Shown here: positions 31,301 to 54,900 of the stretch, piece after piece
How positions within the stretch are numbered: the stretch's first letter is position 1
Layout of the letters: the number at the start of each line of letters is the position of its first letter
Source: Haematococcus lacustris
Lineage: Eukaryota; Chlorophyta; Chlorophyceae; Chlamydomonadales; Haematococcaceae
DNA: 64,000 nt
Assembly (NCBI GenBank): GCA_030144725.1
Contig: JASKMD010000029.1
Location: 15,953,135-16,017,134 of the forward strand
Direction of reading: 5' to 3'
The notes under the pieces: generated by a model
The model's input: the letters and a program-made list of their open reading frames with translations, nothing else
What the model was told of the DNA's origin: nothing
The model's database searches: none
Position numbers and translations under genes: made by a program

Positions 31301-34052
31301 CCTCCCCCCTCCCCCCCCTCCCCCCTCCCCCCTCCCCCCTCCCCCCTCCCCCCTCACCCCTGACCCCTCACCCCTGACCCCCCAGCCACTTTCTCACCAG
31401 CCCCCTGAGGGCTCTATGGGGCTGCAGGGCCTGCCTCATGCCTTGGACCTTGACTCATCCCTGCCGCCCCTCCTGCCTGTTGGCTGCGCCCTGCTGGCTG
31501 GTGCTTCAGTGCCGCTGGAACTACAAGGACGAAGCTGACGTCAAGGCAGTGGACGGAGGGTTTGACACACACGCCATACCCTATGATGTGCTGTGGCTGG
31601 ACATTGAACACACTGTGGGCAAGCGGTGAGGTCACGGGTTCGAGTGCCGATCTCGCAACCACTATGCCCCTACCTGGTGCTCACATACCGTGCATTGTAG
31701 CCTCCCCTCCCCCCTCCCCCTCCCCCTCCCCCCTCCCCCTCCCTCCCCCTCCCCCTCCCCCTCCCCCTCCCCCTCCCCCTCCCCCTCCCCCTCCCCCTCC
31801 CCCTCCCCCTCCCCCTCCCCCTCCCCCTCCCCCTCCCCCTCCCCCTCCCCCTCCCCCTCCCCCTCCCCCTCCCCCTCCCCCTCCCCCTCCCCCTCCCCCT
31901 CCCCCCCTCCCCCTCCCCCTCCCCCTCCCCCTCCCCCTCCCCCTCGCCCTCCCCCTCCCCCTCGCCCTCCCCCTCCCCCTCCCCCTCCCCCTCCCCCTCC
32001 CCCTCCCCCTCCCCCTCCCCCTCCCCCTCCCCCTCCCCCTCCCCCTCCCCCTCCCCCTCCCCCTCCCCCTCCCCCTCCCCCTCCCCCTCCCCCTCCCCCT
32101 CCCCCCTCCCCCTCCCCCTCCCCCTCCCCCTCCCCCTCCCCCTCCCCCTCCCCCTCCCCCTCCCCCTCCCCCTCCCCCTCCCCCGCTTGAGCAACCGCCT
32201 TCCTAAACCCCCTCAGGTACCTGACGTGGGACAGCAGCCTGTTCCCCAACCCTGTGGGCATGCAAGAGGACGTGGCATCACGCGGCCGCAAGATGGTCAC
32301 CATCGTGGACCCTCACGTGAAGCGTGACCCCGGCTACTACATCTTTGCCGAGGCCGAGGCAGCAAAGCACTACGTGCGCAACAAGCACGGCACCGACTTT
32401 GACGGGTGAGAGGGAGCAGGGCTGCGCGGGAAAGGCAAGGAGAGGCAAGGGAGGAGGGGAGTGTAGAGTTGCCAGTGCCTGTGAGAGGGGCAGGTCGCTG
32501 GGGGAGGAGGGGTGGGGAGTGGGGGAGTCGAGATGGTGGGGGGAAACCACAGTGTAACGGTGCTGGGATGGTGTGGGTCTACGCAGCAGGCGCACCAGCT
32601 GGCTGCCTTGCTATCTTCATCGCCTATACTATCGCCATATCGCTCTTCCGCGCTGTCAATACACGTTGGGGCGTGGGGTGTCTGTGTGCTGGTGTTTGCT
32701 TGGTGCAGGTGGTGCTGGCCAGGCTCCTCCTCCTACCTTGACGTGACCAGCCCAGTGGTGCGCGAGTGGTGGGCGCAGCAGTTCACGGTGGACAAGTACC
32801 AGGGCTCAACGCAGCACCTGTACATCTGGAACGATATGAACGAGCCCAGCGTGTTCAACGGCCCGGAAATCACCATGCCCAAGGATAACCTGCACTACGG
32901 CGACGTGGAGCACCGCGATGTCCACAACGTGTTCGGGCTGTACTACCACCAAGGCACCGCGGAGGGCCTCGTGGTGCGAGGGTACAAGTCGCACGGGCCG
33001 GACGGCGATCGCCCGTTCGTGCTGTCCCGAGCATTCTACGCAGGTATTGCTCGAGGCGAGGACGCACACGCGCATCCTGATTGTTAGCGTCATGCACACG
33101 ACTTTTCAGCTTCCTAGCGTCGTGAGGACACGCACGTAGGCCGCCAGCCTCTAGTGCGACGTTGTGTACATGTGCATGTGGCCTGGCTGGACGCTCGCTC
33201 CGGGATGGCACGGTGTGCGTCGTGTAGGTACGCAGCGCGTGGGCCCCATATGGACTGGCGACAACACCGCGAACTGGGACCACCTGCGGGTTTCCGTACC
33301 CATGCTCACAACTCTGGGCCTCACTGGCTTGCCGTTTAGCGGCGCTGACGTTGGTGGTTTCTTCGGCAACCCTGACGCGGAGCTGCTCACGCGTTGGTAC
33401 CAGGTGAGGTCCCGCGAGGCAAGCGCGACGCAGCGCGGAGCAAATGTTGGGTCGTCGACCACTGGCTGGTCGGACGCAAATCGGAACGGTTGACATTCCT
33501 GTTGGGACATCCGCGCGCAGTTGGGGACATTCTATCCCTTTTTCCGAGGCCACGCGCACATCGAGACGCAGCGGCGCGAACCCTGGCTGTTCGGCGAGCC
33601 CTACACCACACGCATCCGAGATGCCATACGTGCGCGCTATGCGCTCCTACCCTACATCTACACGTTGTTCCGGTGAGCAGTGAAATCGTCTTGTTGACCA
33701 GGGCGCTGACTGTGAAGTTGACACCATTGCTTGAGCCCTCATGCTCCCATGCTCTCCCTCGCATACATGTGCTCAGCATGCATAAGTGGCTGGCATGATA
33801 ACCGGTTGCATGTGCCCTGCAGGCAGGCAAACCTGACTGGTGCACCTGTGGTGGCGCCCGTGTGGTATGAGTTCCCTGACAACAAAGGTATGAGCTGCGG
33901 CGAACCTGCCTGCCCGCCCGCCCGCCCGCCCGCCCGCCCGCCCGCCCGCCCGCCCGCCCGCCCGCCCGCCCGCCCGCCCGCCCGCCCGCCCGCCCGCCCG
34001 CCCGCCCGCCCGCCCGCCCGCCCGCCCGCCCGCCCGCCCGCCCGCCCGCCCG

Positions 34053-34092
<40 letters not shown>

Positions 34093-35738
34093 CCCGCCTG
34101 CACCACCCTCTGCCTACCCTCCCGCCGACTAGCTGCCCGCCTTCCTGTTTGCCTGCAGACACCTTTGCGCTTGACGAGCAGCTGATGCTGGGGCCCAGCC
34201 TGATGGTGCGCCCGGTCACCTCAGCAGGTGCCAGCAGCGCCGAGGTCATGCTGCCGCGCACCTCCCGCTGGTTCCACACCCTGAGCGGGCAGGAGATGGA
34301 GAAGGCCACCTGGCTGCCAGGCCTGGACCAATGGTTCAAGGTGCAGGTGAGCTGCTGCGAGTCACAGGGGGGCCTGTCAGCAGCAGCTGCAAGGCCCAGG
34401 GCCACCGGTGGCAGCAGCACTGAAGGCGCACCCGGAGCTGCAGAGTATGACCCATCCAGGCAACACCCCTGCTCCTAGCTTGATCCCGGTGGCTCTGCTG
34501 CTGTCCCCCTCCCTCGCCTGCCTTTCACCGGCAGCGTGCTGTGCAAGTCAGCCTCATGGGTCAGCCACATGCATTGCCCGGCTGCCTCATGATCCCTGTG
34601 CTGCCCCCTGCCCCCTGCCCCCTGCCCCCTGCCCTCGCCCCCTGGGCCGCAGGTGAGCCCGGACACCATCCCGGCCTACTACCGCGGCGGTCACGTGGTG
34701 CCCCTGAGGGAGCGGCCCAGGCGGTCAAGCGCTACCCAGTCCCGCGACCCCCTGACCCTGGTGGTGGCCCTGGACCATCAGCAGGAGGCTGCGGGGGAGC
34801 TGTACATGGATGACGGCCGCTCCTTTGCCTTCCTCAATGGCCAGTTCATGCACAGGCGGGTGCACCTGGCATGCCTTACTGCCCCACCACGCTGCCCTGC
34901 CCTATATATCCACTTTTGCACTTAGCTTCCCAGGCAAACAAGCGTCAGTCAGTCAGTCAGTCAGGCGGGCAGGCATGTAGGAACCAAGCAGGGGGGCTGT
35001 GTGGGCCTGTGTTTAGGGTAGCAGGGAGGCGGGCAGCTTGGCTGCAGCCACCTCACCCTGGGTGGCAGTCAGCTCAGGCTGCGTCTGCCTGGGTGCCCTG
35101 GCTGTATGTGCAGGGCCTTTGCCTTCCAAGGCCACACCCTGCGCTGCTCACCCGCTTCGGGCGCTGCGGCAGGCAGCTGGTCGCCACCTGGTGTCAAGGT
35201 GGAGCGCATCGCCTTCCTGGGCTTGACCAAGAAGGGCAGCTTCCAGGTCAAGATGCCAGATGGGCAGGTGAGGGGGTGGCCTGCAGCCTGGCACTGAGTG
35301 CGCTTGCTCCAACAGCCCGACACCTCAGCTTTCCCAGCGTAGGGCAAGAGCGGCTGCAGTGCTGACCGCATCCTCGCTGGGTAGCTGAAAGCTGGGCGTC
35401 TGGGTAGGGCGTAGCTCTTTACGAACGCCACAGCTATGGTAATACCATGCAATGTTGATATGGCCTGCTGCCCCTATCACCTTCTGTCACTTGGGGCAGC
35501 GCGCATGGAGAAGTCTCTGAACTAGGCCAGTGTTCAGTGCTGCATGTATGCGCCTGCAGCCATGCCTAGCATATCACGGCTGTGATGAAGTGTGCGGCTG
35601 GGCGCTGTGCAGGTGGTGCCCCTGGAGCAAGGGCCGCTGTCCCAGAGGGCTCCCGCTGCGATGAACGCGCACATCCTGCGGGCGCCGTGGCTGGATGTGT
35701 CGCAGGACTGGTCGCTGGAGTTAGTTGTCAGGCTCTGA
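28306..35738 (+). CDS. Glucosidase II alpha subunit (GH31), 15 exons
   Basis: ER-lumen alpha-glucosidase that trims the inner glucoses from N-glycans in glycoprotein quality control. Exons: 28306-28386, 28457-28888, 29539-29710, 30312-30435, 31012-31204, 31510-31625, 32217-32405, 32709-33043, 33228-33403, 33521-33672, 33823-33887, 34159-34346, 34653-34855, 35114-35267 and 35613-35738; all join in phase. A signal peptide ([20 protein letters not shown]) leads into [15 protein letters not shown], the family's cysteine-bearing N-terminus. Further marks are GLWEETF-like [27 protein letters not shown], and LWLDIEHT. The catalytic nucleophile lies in [11 protein letters not shown] and the acid/base in [12 protein letters not shown], with [15 protein letters not shown] following. 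An upstream in-frame ATG (28249) would mask the signal peptide, so 28306 is preferred. The intron after 34855 starts with GC. Introns hold long CCCCCT and CCCG repeats. Confidence 0.93.
30538..30638. repeat. (AGCAGCGGC)n trinucleotide-type tract
   Basis: CAG/CGG repeat in the glucosidase II intron after 30435; would read as poly-Ala or Ser/Gly but lies outside the spliced gene. Confidence 0.9.
31697..32184. repeat. (CCCCCT)n tract, about 490 bp
   Basis: Nearly pure pyrimidine hexamer repeat filling the intron between exons 31510-31625 and 32217-32405. Apparent long reading frames here are artefacts of the repeat. Confidence 0.97.
33911..34096. repeat. (CCCG)n then (CCTG)n tetramer tract
   Basis: Intronic repeat of glucosidase II between 33887 and 34159; the two tetramers differ by one base. 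Confidence 0.97.
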
Positions 35739-36691
35739 AGGCTCAAGGTTGAGGGCCAAGGTGCTGTATGCAATGACCTTTCTTTGCAAAGTCAGCAAGG
35801 CATGGTGAGAGGGAAGACAGACGAGCATCTACTTTTACTTGTAGTGTAGCCTGTCATAGCTCAGCCACTATACCGACGCGTACCGACGCGCTCCGCTGCA
35901 CTACACTGTCTCCGATGCAGGTCTCAGGACAGCACGCCTCTAGTCCAGGTCCTCCTGTCAGGACCTAACTAGCAGCTAAGGACGTGTCCTCAAATGCAAC
36001 GGCTGTCAAAGGACGGACAGTGTGATAGCGACCAGTATAAAAAAGCTGCGTTTGCTTCACTTCGGTCTCTTACTCGGCGCAGGGCAGGGCCAGCGCCGAG
36101 TACTGGTCGGCTTGACCTTAAGCTTTCGTACCGGTGTGGCTAGATGCTGTACAATCACCCAAGGTAAGCAGCGCACCAGCACCAGCCCCGCACCAACAGC
36201 AGCCCCGCACCAACATCATCAAGGGTGCGTCATCAAGGGTGCGACCGAGGATGCTTCAATATGATTGTAGCGGAGTGAGATTACCCACAGCCCAATATGT
36301 TGTTCCTTGTTGAATGAGTTTTGTTGGCCTGGTCGCTGGAGGTCATGTGGTCATGTGTGGGCCTGATGTTGGGGGAGGGCGGGCGGGGGTGGGCGGGCAG
36401 ACCAATCTATCTTTGCAGACGCTGCAGAAGTGTACCCTAGCAGCGGTGGTGTGTAACTTGCACTTTAAACCTCGCACGGCTGCCCTGGTTAGGGACACAT
36501 ACCTGTCTCTCACTGCTGTGGAGAAGTGTAGGGGCTCCACAGGAGGATAGGGATACAGCATGGTTGATATATCCGTTCAGGCTGTCATACAGGCTGCCCT
36601 GCGAGCTCTGATGTTATCCTCTATCTAGCCGTGGTAATTCCCCCATGTCAGCAAATGCGTACAGTAGGACAAATAACATGAATTGAAGGGA
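35739..36691. other. Intergenic region between glucosidase II and CTR9
   Basis: No gene recognised. It includes a 100-bp sequence (36231-36331) that also occurs at 59713-59812. Confidence 0.6.
36231..36331. repeat. 100-bp dispersed repeat, copy 1
   Basis: Starts GGGTGCGACCGAGGATGCT and ends TGAGTTTTGTTGGCCT, matching 59713-59812 with a few differences. A weaker partial copy lies at about 60684-60730. Confidence 0.8.
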
Positions 36692-48342
<11,651 letters not shown>

Positions 48343-48383
48343 CAGGGGTGACGTTAGGTGCGCGATGTATGCCGAACAGGCTA

Positions 48384-48388
48384 TGTAA
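48384..48388 (+). terminator. TGTAA polyadenylation signal of CTR9
   Basis: TGTAA 42 bases after the stop codon at 48342, the expected green-algal signal and spacing. Confidence 0.55.
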
Positions 48389-48696
48389 GATCATGACTCA
48401 AACAAACGCGACGCCGAGCAATGGCTCACCACGGTCGAAACCACACAACGTTCAACTCAACTGCATCGCGCGAAACTAGGGCTACTGGGGCAGGCTGCTG
48501 CAATCTCGCAAGTATCCTTATCACGATGCCGATACATACATTACTGGTCCCGCGCCGGCGGGCCCGCCTGCTCTGCTTTCCTGTGCAAGCGCGGAGCAGC
48601 AAGCACGACCCCAGTGCTGGGCTCGTGATGGACTGGACACCTGTAATATGCGCTGTGCATCCCCGCTGTAGTGTCTGAATGGCTTAGCCGCGACCT

Positions 48697-50368
48697 TTAC
48701 CCGTCAGGCAAGAAGCTTGGCGGATAGCAGCCGCTGACAGCATGTCAGTCAGAGCCACGTCAGCAGTCACCCAACAGGCATCCCCAAGGCCACCTCACCT
48801 GGCAGCAATTTTCCGATCTCGATTTGCACGTTTCCTCGCCTGCAGACCAGCAGCACAAGGCGCATCCACTGTCATCTCTTCGGGAATTGAAAGGGGCATC
48901 AGGAGGTTTGGCAGGACAGGTCAGGAGGACATCAGCCGCCAGACTCCTCTTGTGCTGGTGCAACCCGTGCCTGCTACCTCCCACCACCAGTTTTGTTTTC
49001 CTTGTGCTGTAGTGAGAGGCAATGATGAGGGACGGGCGGGCGGGCGGGCGGGCGGGCAGGCAGGCAGGCAGGCCTGTCAGTCAGTCAGGCCTGGCTCATG
49101 ATAGCCCCACCTTCTCCTTCTCCCTCCACACGGGGTCCTGCATCTTGCGCTCGCGCTCCAATCGCGCCCTGGACTTTGCAACGGCGCCACCCCCCGCAGC
49201 CTGCTCCGACACTCCTGAGTCAGCCGTGCCACACAGCCCAAGCACACATGGCCCAGCACCCCTAGGCTACTGCCCAGCCACCACAGGTTAGCCCCGCAGG
49301 CAGTCACTGGTTGGCCTGGCATGGTTGCACCACATGAGCAGTTCAAGGCAGCCGTGCTGCAGGCTGATGTCAGGGTCAGGACATGGCATGCGTGGACCTG
49401 GCGGTCTCCGGTCACCCCCCAGGCCGTGCTGAGGACTGGGTAAACAGCAGAGCAGGTAGCTGTTGAGGCAAGACATGCAGGTACTGGCATCTAGGGGTAG
49501 CCTGATGGTCCCTGAGCCTCACCTGCTGCCTGGTGGTCTGCAGCTGCCTGGCTGCCCTCCTGGCCCCAGCTATTGCTCACGCTCATGCTGCTAGTCGCCG
49601 GAGCCGGCTCAGGAGTGTGGGTGGCGTTGTGGTCAGGGGCGGGCAGTGGGGCAGGACTGGGCTGGGCCCGGGCAGGGGCAGGAGGCCCTGAGGTGAGCGC
49701 GCCAGGCCTTGCAGGGCCAGCAGCAGAGGGTGGTGGGCCAGGGTGGCTGATGGGGGCTCGGGCAGGGGCAGCGTGCGGGGGGTGAGGCCTGGATGGCTGA
49801 CTCACTGCCGCCCGCATCAGCTGTGCCAGGTCTTGGATGATGGAGTCACATACCTGGGATGAGGGCAGGGCACATGGTCATGGGGTGGGGTCAGACGGGA
49901 GTGGCAAGGCGGAGCAGCAGGAAGGCGGGCAGTGCTGGCAAGAGCAGGTCCAGGGCTACCTGCAGCTCCAGCGCTATGTGTGCCTGTTCCCCAGGGCTGA
50001 CCTGCTGCCTAAGCAGCATGCGCAGGTGGTCTGCACGGTCCTGCACAATGCACCAGGACATAAGTTCACATCGTATCACACACCTCCGTCGTGCTGTGGC
50101 CCACTCAGGTGCAAATCCTGGGGGTTCATTTGTCAATGGCGGAACAAGTAGCAGAGCAATGCCAAGGAAGGCCTTCTTGCAGAGATGAGGCATGTGTGTT
50201 GTAGAGTGGTGGGGTGCAGCAGCCACACAGCCTAGGGTGGTGACGTGAGAAAGACTGGGTTTGCACTGTTGCTACGAGATCAATACAGATCCAGCAGACC
50301 TGGAACGACACGCTAACCGCCTCTAACTTTTGCTGCTTCAAGGTGCCGAACTGCTGCGGATGGTACAT
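48697..50368 (-). CDS. Small hypothetical coiled-coil protein, six exons
   Basis: Exons 50368-50300, 50040-49960, 49853-49806, 49200-49132, 48839-48799 and 48733-48697 join in phase with GT-AG borders to give 114 residues. The start is MYHPQQFGTLKQQKLEAVSV. The middle, DRADHLRMLLRQQVSPGEQA and VCDSIIQDLAQLMRAA, looks helical; a basic segment SRARLERERKM and RKRANRDRKIAA follows. I do not recognise the family. The neat phase agreement of very short exons supports a real gene, but the last exon is weak. It diverges from the plus-strand gene at 50481 across 112 bp. Confidence 0.5.
49032..49086. repeat. (GGGC/GGCA)n tetramer tract
   Basis: Short repeat in an intron of the minus-strand hypothetical gene. 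Confidence 0.85.
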
Positions 50369-50480
50369 CTTTATTGAACGTACTGGCGGCCGAGCCGGGG
50401 TCACCTCCTCTGCAACTCAAATACCACTCTTCGCCTCATAGGCGTGGCGTGCTAGCAGGTGAGCATACACCTGCTGCGGC
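50369..50480. promoter_or_regulatory. Divergent promoter, 112 bp
   Basis: The space between two opposed start codons (50368 minus, 50481 plus), if both gene models are right. Confidence 0.35.
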
Positions 50481-51312
50481 ATGCTAGCCTTCACGGCCGC
50501 GAAAGGTAAGTTTGACCTGATGAGTGCAGCGAGTCGGATGGAGCCAACCGTGTGCAATCGATGCCGCAGATGCTCCAGCATTGCTCCGATGCCTCACTCA
50601 AATCCTACAACACACTACTTCATTCAGCACGGCGTCCCCAAGCACTGCGTCAACCTCGCCTGTGAAGTTGGTGTGTGCAGGACAGCTACTGAGCTCTGCT
50701 TGGCATTGCCCTTGTATGCCAACCCTACTGCTCACCCCCTGATGGTGGTGGCTGCAGACCCCAGCCCACATGCAGCAGGTGGCTTCCGCGCTGCGCCAAG
50801 CATCAGCTGCAGTGGCGCCCCTACACAAGCTTGTCATGCTCACCAGCCTGGCAGGCCACTATCGGGACATCCTGGTCAGCCAGGAGGCCCTGTATGCCCA
50901 GCAGGTCATGCACCAGCACCCGCTGCACAGCAGCCCCCTGCCCAGCCGGCCCGCAGCACCCGCTGACCCCTCCCTGTGCACTACCACCTTCCCAATAACT
51001 GATAGTACAGAGCTGCCTGACAATCACCCCAGCCTACAGCCCCCTGGCCAGCAGCTGGACCCCCATTACATGGACAAGATCACGTGCTGGGCTCAGACTC
51101 AGCCCTCTCACGTAGAGACCAGCAGGCTGCTGCAGACCGGCATCACACTGTTCCCCCCGCAAGAGGCCAGCCACCCCACCTTTGTAGATTTGCAGGCGGC
51201 CATGAAGCTGCTTGACAAGCACCGCAGCCGCAAGCGCATCAATAGGATTGCCAAGCTGTTCAAGTTTCAGGATAAGTACCAGCTGCGCACATGGCAGCAC
51301 CATGTGGGGTGA
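50481..51312 (+). CDS. Hypothetical protein, at least three exons
   Basis: A short first exon MLAFTAAK ends at 50505 with a strong GTAAGT donor. A second exon lies after CAG 50531. The last reading frame, open to 51312, holds MQQVASALRQASAAVAPLHK and LVMLTSLAGHYRDILVSQEA, probably helical, then a Pro-rich linker and FVDLQAAMKLLDKHRSRKRI with a basic end (NRIAKLFKFQDKYQLRTW). The frame of the second exon is unresolved. No family recognised. Confidence 0.4.
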
Positions 51313-51993
51313 TAATGGATGGGCTAACGGACATGCTGCATGCCTCTCAGCATCGTCAAATCACAGCAATAGGACAGCCTATGGCGCTGTGACAGGTTCA
51401 CCGGGCTGGGCCCTGTGTTGAGTAAAATAGACATGGCGTACAATCGGTGTGTTGAGCAGAACGGATGGGAGCACTGAACACTGTGCCCCCATCAGTTGCT
51501 ACGCCTTCTTGCCATTGTCATCATCACCATCATCTAATTCTTCGCATTACAGCTGTGCTGGGCCACGTAAGGTCCATGGCTCATGTATTTTTAATCACGC
51601 CGCGTTGGTATGTCTTGTGTCGAGCAAGATGAAGGAGTACCGGTGTGGGCATGCCTAGCCCAGGCCCTAGGCCTGGAATGCCAGCTATGGCAACTCAACC
51701 CCACCATCAATAACATATCATTTTATAAACAAGGAAGTACGTGGTGCCGATACTGGCCCGCCTGGCTGGAGCCCATCTGCAGGGCAACTCCATTCTCCGC
51801 ACCACCAACACCGTTACAGTGCTTTTTCGCTTGTAGTGATGACTGTGAGCCGCTGCCAAGCGGTGGGTAGCGGTTGAGATGGGCGTCTTGCACAGAATGT
51901 TTGGCTCGCAAACCCTTGTGTGGAGCTCATGTCCATGTATGATAATGCAGCCATAAAGCGCATCGCTCGTAAGCTGCATAACCATCGGCTATC
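51313..51993. other. Intergenic region
   Basis: No gene or structured feature recognised between the hypothetical gene and the DAO-like gene. Confidence 0.5.
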
Positions 51994-54900
51994 ATGATAC
52001 GGAGCATCAGCTCAGGTCGCTCTGTGGTGGAGCGACGGGCTGCGGACGTGATCGTCATCGGCGACAGCACTATCGGCGCAGGGGTGGCCTACTCTCTGGC
52101 AAAGCGTGGCAAGAAGGTGGTTAGCGCGATGCTCTGCACACGCTGCTGCACACCCAGCACCCTTGATCTCCGTTCTTGTCATGGCAGGTGATACTGCTTC
52201 GTGACATGGGCATGACTTTGAAAGCGCCCAAGATGGAAACCCTGCGCCCTCTCATCCTGCCTGATACTAACGTACAGCTGGTGCAGTGAGTGCTTCTTGA
52301 TACTGGAATCAAGACAGTCCGACTGCTTAGCTGCAGTATTGCATAGCTTCAGTGCAAACAGTGTGTAACACTGCAGTCCTAGCCCAGACCGCCTCGTGTC
52401 CTTGCTCCCCCAGCGCCCAGCCACCACCCTGATGCTGCACCTTCCCCTTGCCTGCACCCCCTGCCATCACCACACCTGCCGCCTCACCTCCCTTGCTGCC
52501 CGCCTCCTGCCGCCCTGAGCAGCCTGGCTCAAGAGGCTGCGGCCTACCTGCATGGCCTGGCTCTGCAGAGCAACAGCCTCCTGCTGTGGCCGAGGGGCAG
52601 CCTGGACTGCGGCCCTCACGCCCGCCCAACATCCCGCCAGTCTAGCAGTAGCAGCAGCAGCAGCAGCAGCATCGGGGGCAGAAGCGGGGCTCCAAACATG
52701 GCACAAGGAGGCAGGGGCACTGGTGCTCAGCAGCAGCAGTGGAGCAGCGTGGCGGCATCCAGCGGGGGCCAGTGTGGCCCGAGCTGCTCAGCAGAGGCGC
52801 TGGAGGTGCTGACGGAGGCCTGCCGGGCAGCTGGGGTGACACTGTCAGGGGCAGCGTGGGAGCAGCAGGCCACCAGCCAGCCATGGATGCAGCATGGGGC
52901 GGGCCGGGGCCTGGCGGCCTTGGCCCAGGTGGGGCAGATGCGTCTTGTTCGGGGATAGGTTAGGGGTGGGGCCCCTCACCTTCCTCTCCTGCTGCTGCTA
53001 TCAGCCCAAATGATGAGTGTGACCTTTGGTTGCTGCCAGTAGTGGAGGTGCCTGTAGGCTAATCCCTGTCTTGTGGTGCTTCAAGTGTGCCACACTGGGT
53101 CAATGTGGACCATCTGTAGCTAATTCGTACCAATGCAACCTTCACATGCTGCCATGCAAACAAAAAGACCCCTCATGCTCTGCCATGCCAACTATGGGTT
53201 GACTATGTTTCAACAGCTCTAGCTGCAACCTTTTCATATACCATGCATTTGTTGCTGTCACGTGCCTCACAGCCTGCTGCATTGCCTGTCCCAGCCCTGC
53301 TACCTGCTCTGATGCCCTCGCCAACTCCTTATTAGTTGTCCTTGACTGCCTAGCCCCAGCTGCTTCACGACCTAGCTTGCTGCCGCTTCCCTGCCTTGCG
53401 GCTGGCTGCAGCCCGATGGCGGCGTGATCAACGCAGTGGCAGCAGACAGCTTGCTGAGGGACCTGGCAGCCAGGGCGGGGGTGGCAGTGAAGGACCACCT
53501 GCAGCTGAGAGGTGGGGGTTGAGGCTGCTGGGCACCAGCGTGGCATTGCTGCACAGGGACATGGGCAGCGGCAGCGGCAGGGTCGGGGTCAGGGTCAGGG
53601 GCTGGCAGGCATCATCATTGCGGTCAGGGTCAGGGTCACCAGGGGACCCGGAGTGGCCGGGGTGGCAGGGGTAGGGAGGGTCTATGGCAGGAGCCACCTG
53701 CTCAATGACTACCCCCCCTCCCTTTCGCCTGCTACTGTGCCTGCTACTGTGCCTGCTGCTGCGCCTGCTGCTGTGCCTGATGCTGCGCCTGTTGGTGTGC
53801 AGGTTGGCAAGACTGCGGCAGCATGCTGCGCCTGCGTGCCTCCTCGACCCTGCAGCCCAGCGCTGAGTCAGTGTTTGAGGGGGAGCAGGTGGTGCTGGCG
53901 CCCGGCACATGGCTGCCTGAGGCGCTGGCGTTGTGGGATCTGCAGCTGGGGCTACAGGTGCGCCCTCCTGAGGCTGTGGCAGCCGCTGCCACCTCTGCTG
54001 CTGCTGCTGCCACCGCTGCCGCTGCTGCCACCGCTGCTGCTCCTGTGATGCCAGGCTGTTGCACACACCAGCGGCAGCTACCTTGATTTGTCCAGGACAC
54101 CTTTGCTGCCATCAGTCACGCCTCGTCAAGCAAGAGGCCAGGGCAGGGCAGAGTGGGCGACAGGGGAGGGTCGGCAAGGCAGGGGTAGTTGGGAAAGAGG
54201 GAGAGAAAGAGGGAGAGAGGGGGATAGTGTGTCTGAGTCAGTTATATGCAGTAGGGGGTCAGTGGTTTTAGTCAGTGGGTAAGAGCCACATCAGCATGTG
54301 CCTGCCCAGCCTGATGGTGAGTGGCGGTGGCCTGCAGGTCAAGGAGCGGGTGTCAGTGCGCTGCCCCGCTGCCTCAGCCCTGGCCAATGGTTCCCTGCTG
54401 AGGAGCTGGGGGGCGGCAGGGGAGCCAGAGGAGGAGGAGGCACCCAGCCATGGCATACCTGTGTCCGCTCAATGGCTGCTGTTCCCTCCTGTCGCTGGCG
54501 GCTTGCACTGCAAGCTCAGCAGCCCGGGCGCCCAGGCACAAGGCAGGCAGCAGATGTCCCCCTTGCAAACCTTGGCCAAGCAGGGCAGCTTAGCTCCCAA
54601 GGGTCAGGCTTCGTCCACGTCCTCAGACACCCACCTCCCACCAGCCACTGCTCCAGAGCTTGCCTCACGGGCCACCCGCTCATCAACTGAGGGCGACGCA
54701 ACCCATCCCCCCGGCTCACCCCTGCCGCTGTCACGGGCCAGGCGGCAAGCTGGTGCCTTGGTCCATGGCCTGGGCTGGACTGACCAGCAGGTGACGGGTA
54801 TAGAAGGGGGCAGGCAGGCGGGCGCTGAGTCGGGCAGCAAGGGGGAGCGTGACCAGCAGAGCGCGGAGGCGGAGGCAGCACGTGCGGTCAGCAGCTACGC

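Noticed and set aside
31562..32303. Long open reading frames on both strands across the CCCCCT tract
   Set aside because: A pure hexamer repeat has no stops in most frames; it lies between two in-phase exons of glucosidase II.
32324..32741. Extra plus-strand gene between 32406 and 32708
   Set aside because: This is the glucosidase II intron between exons 32217-32405 and 32709-33043; no independent coding signal.
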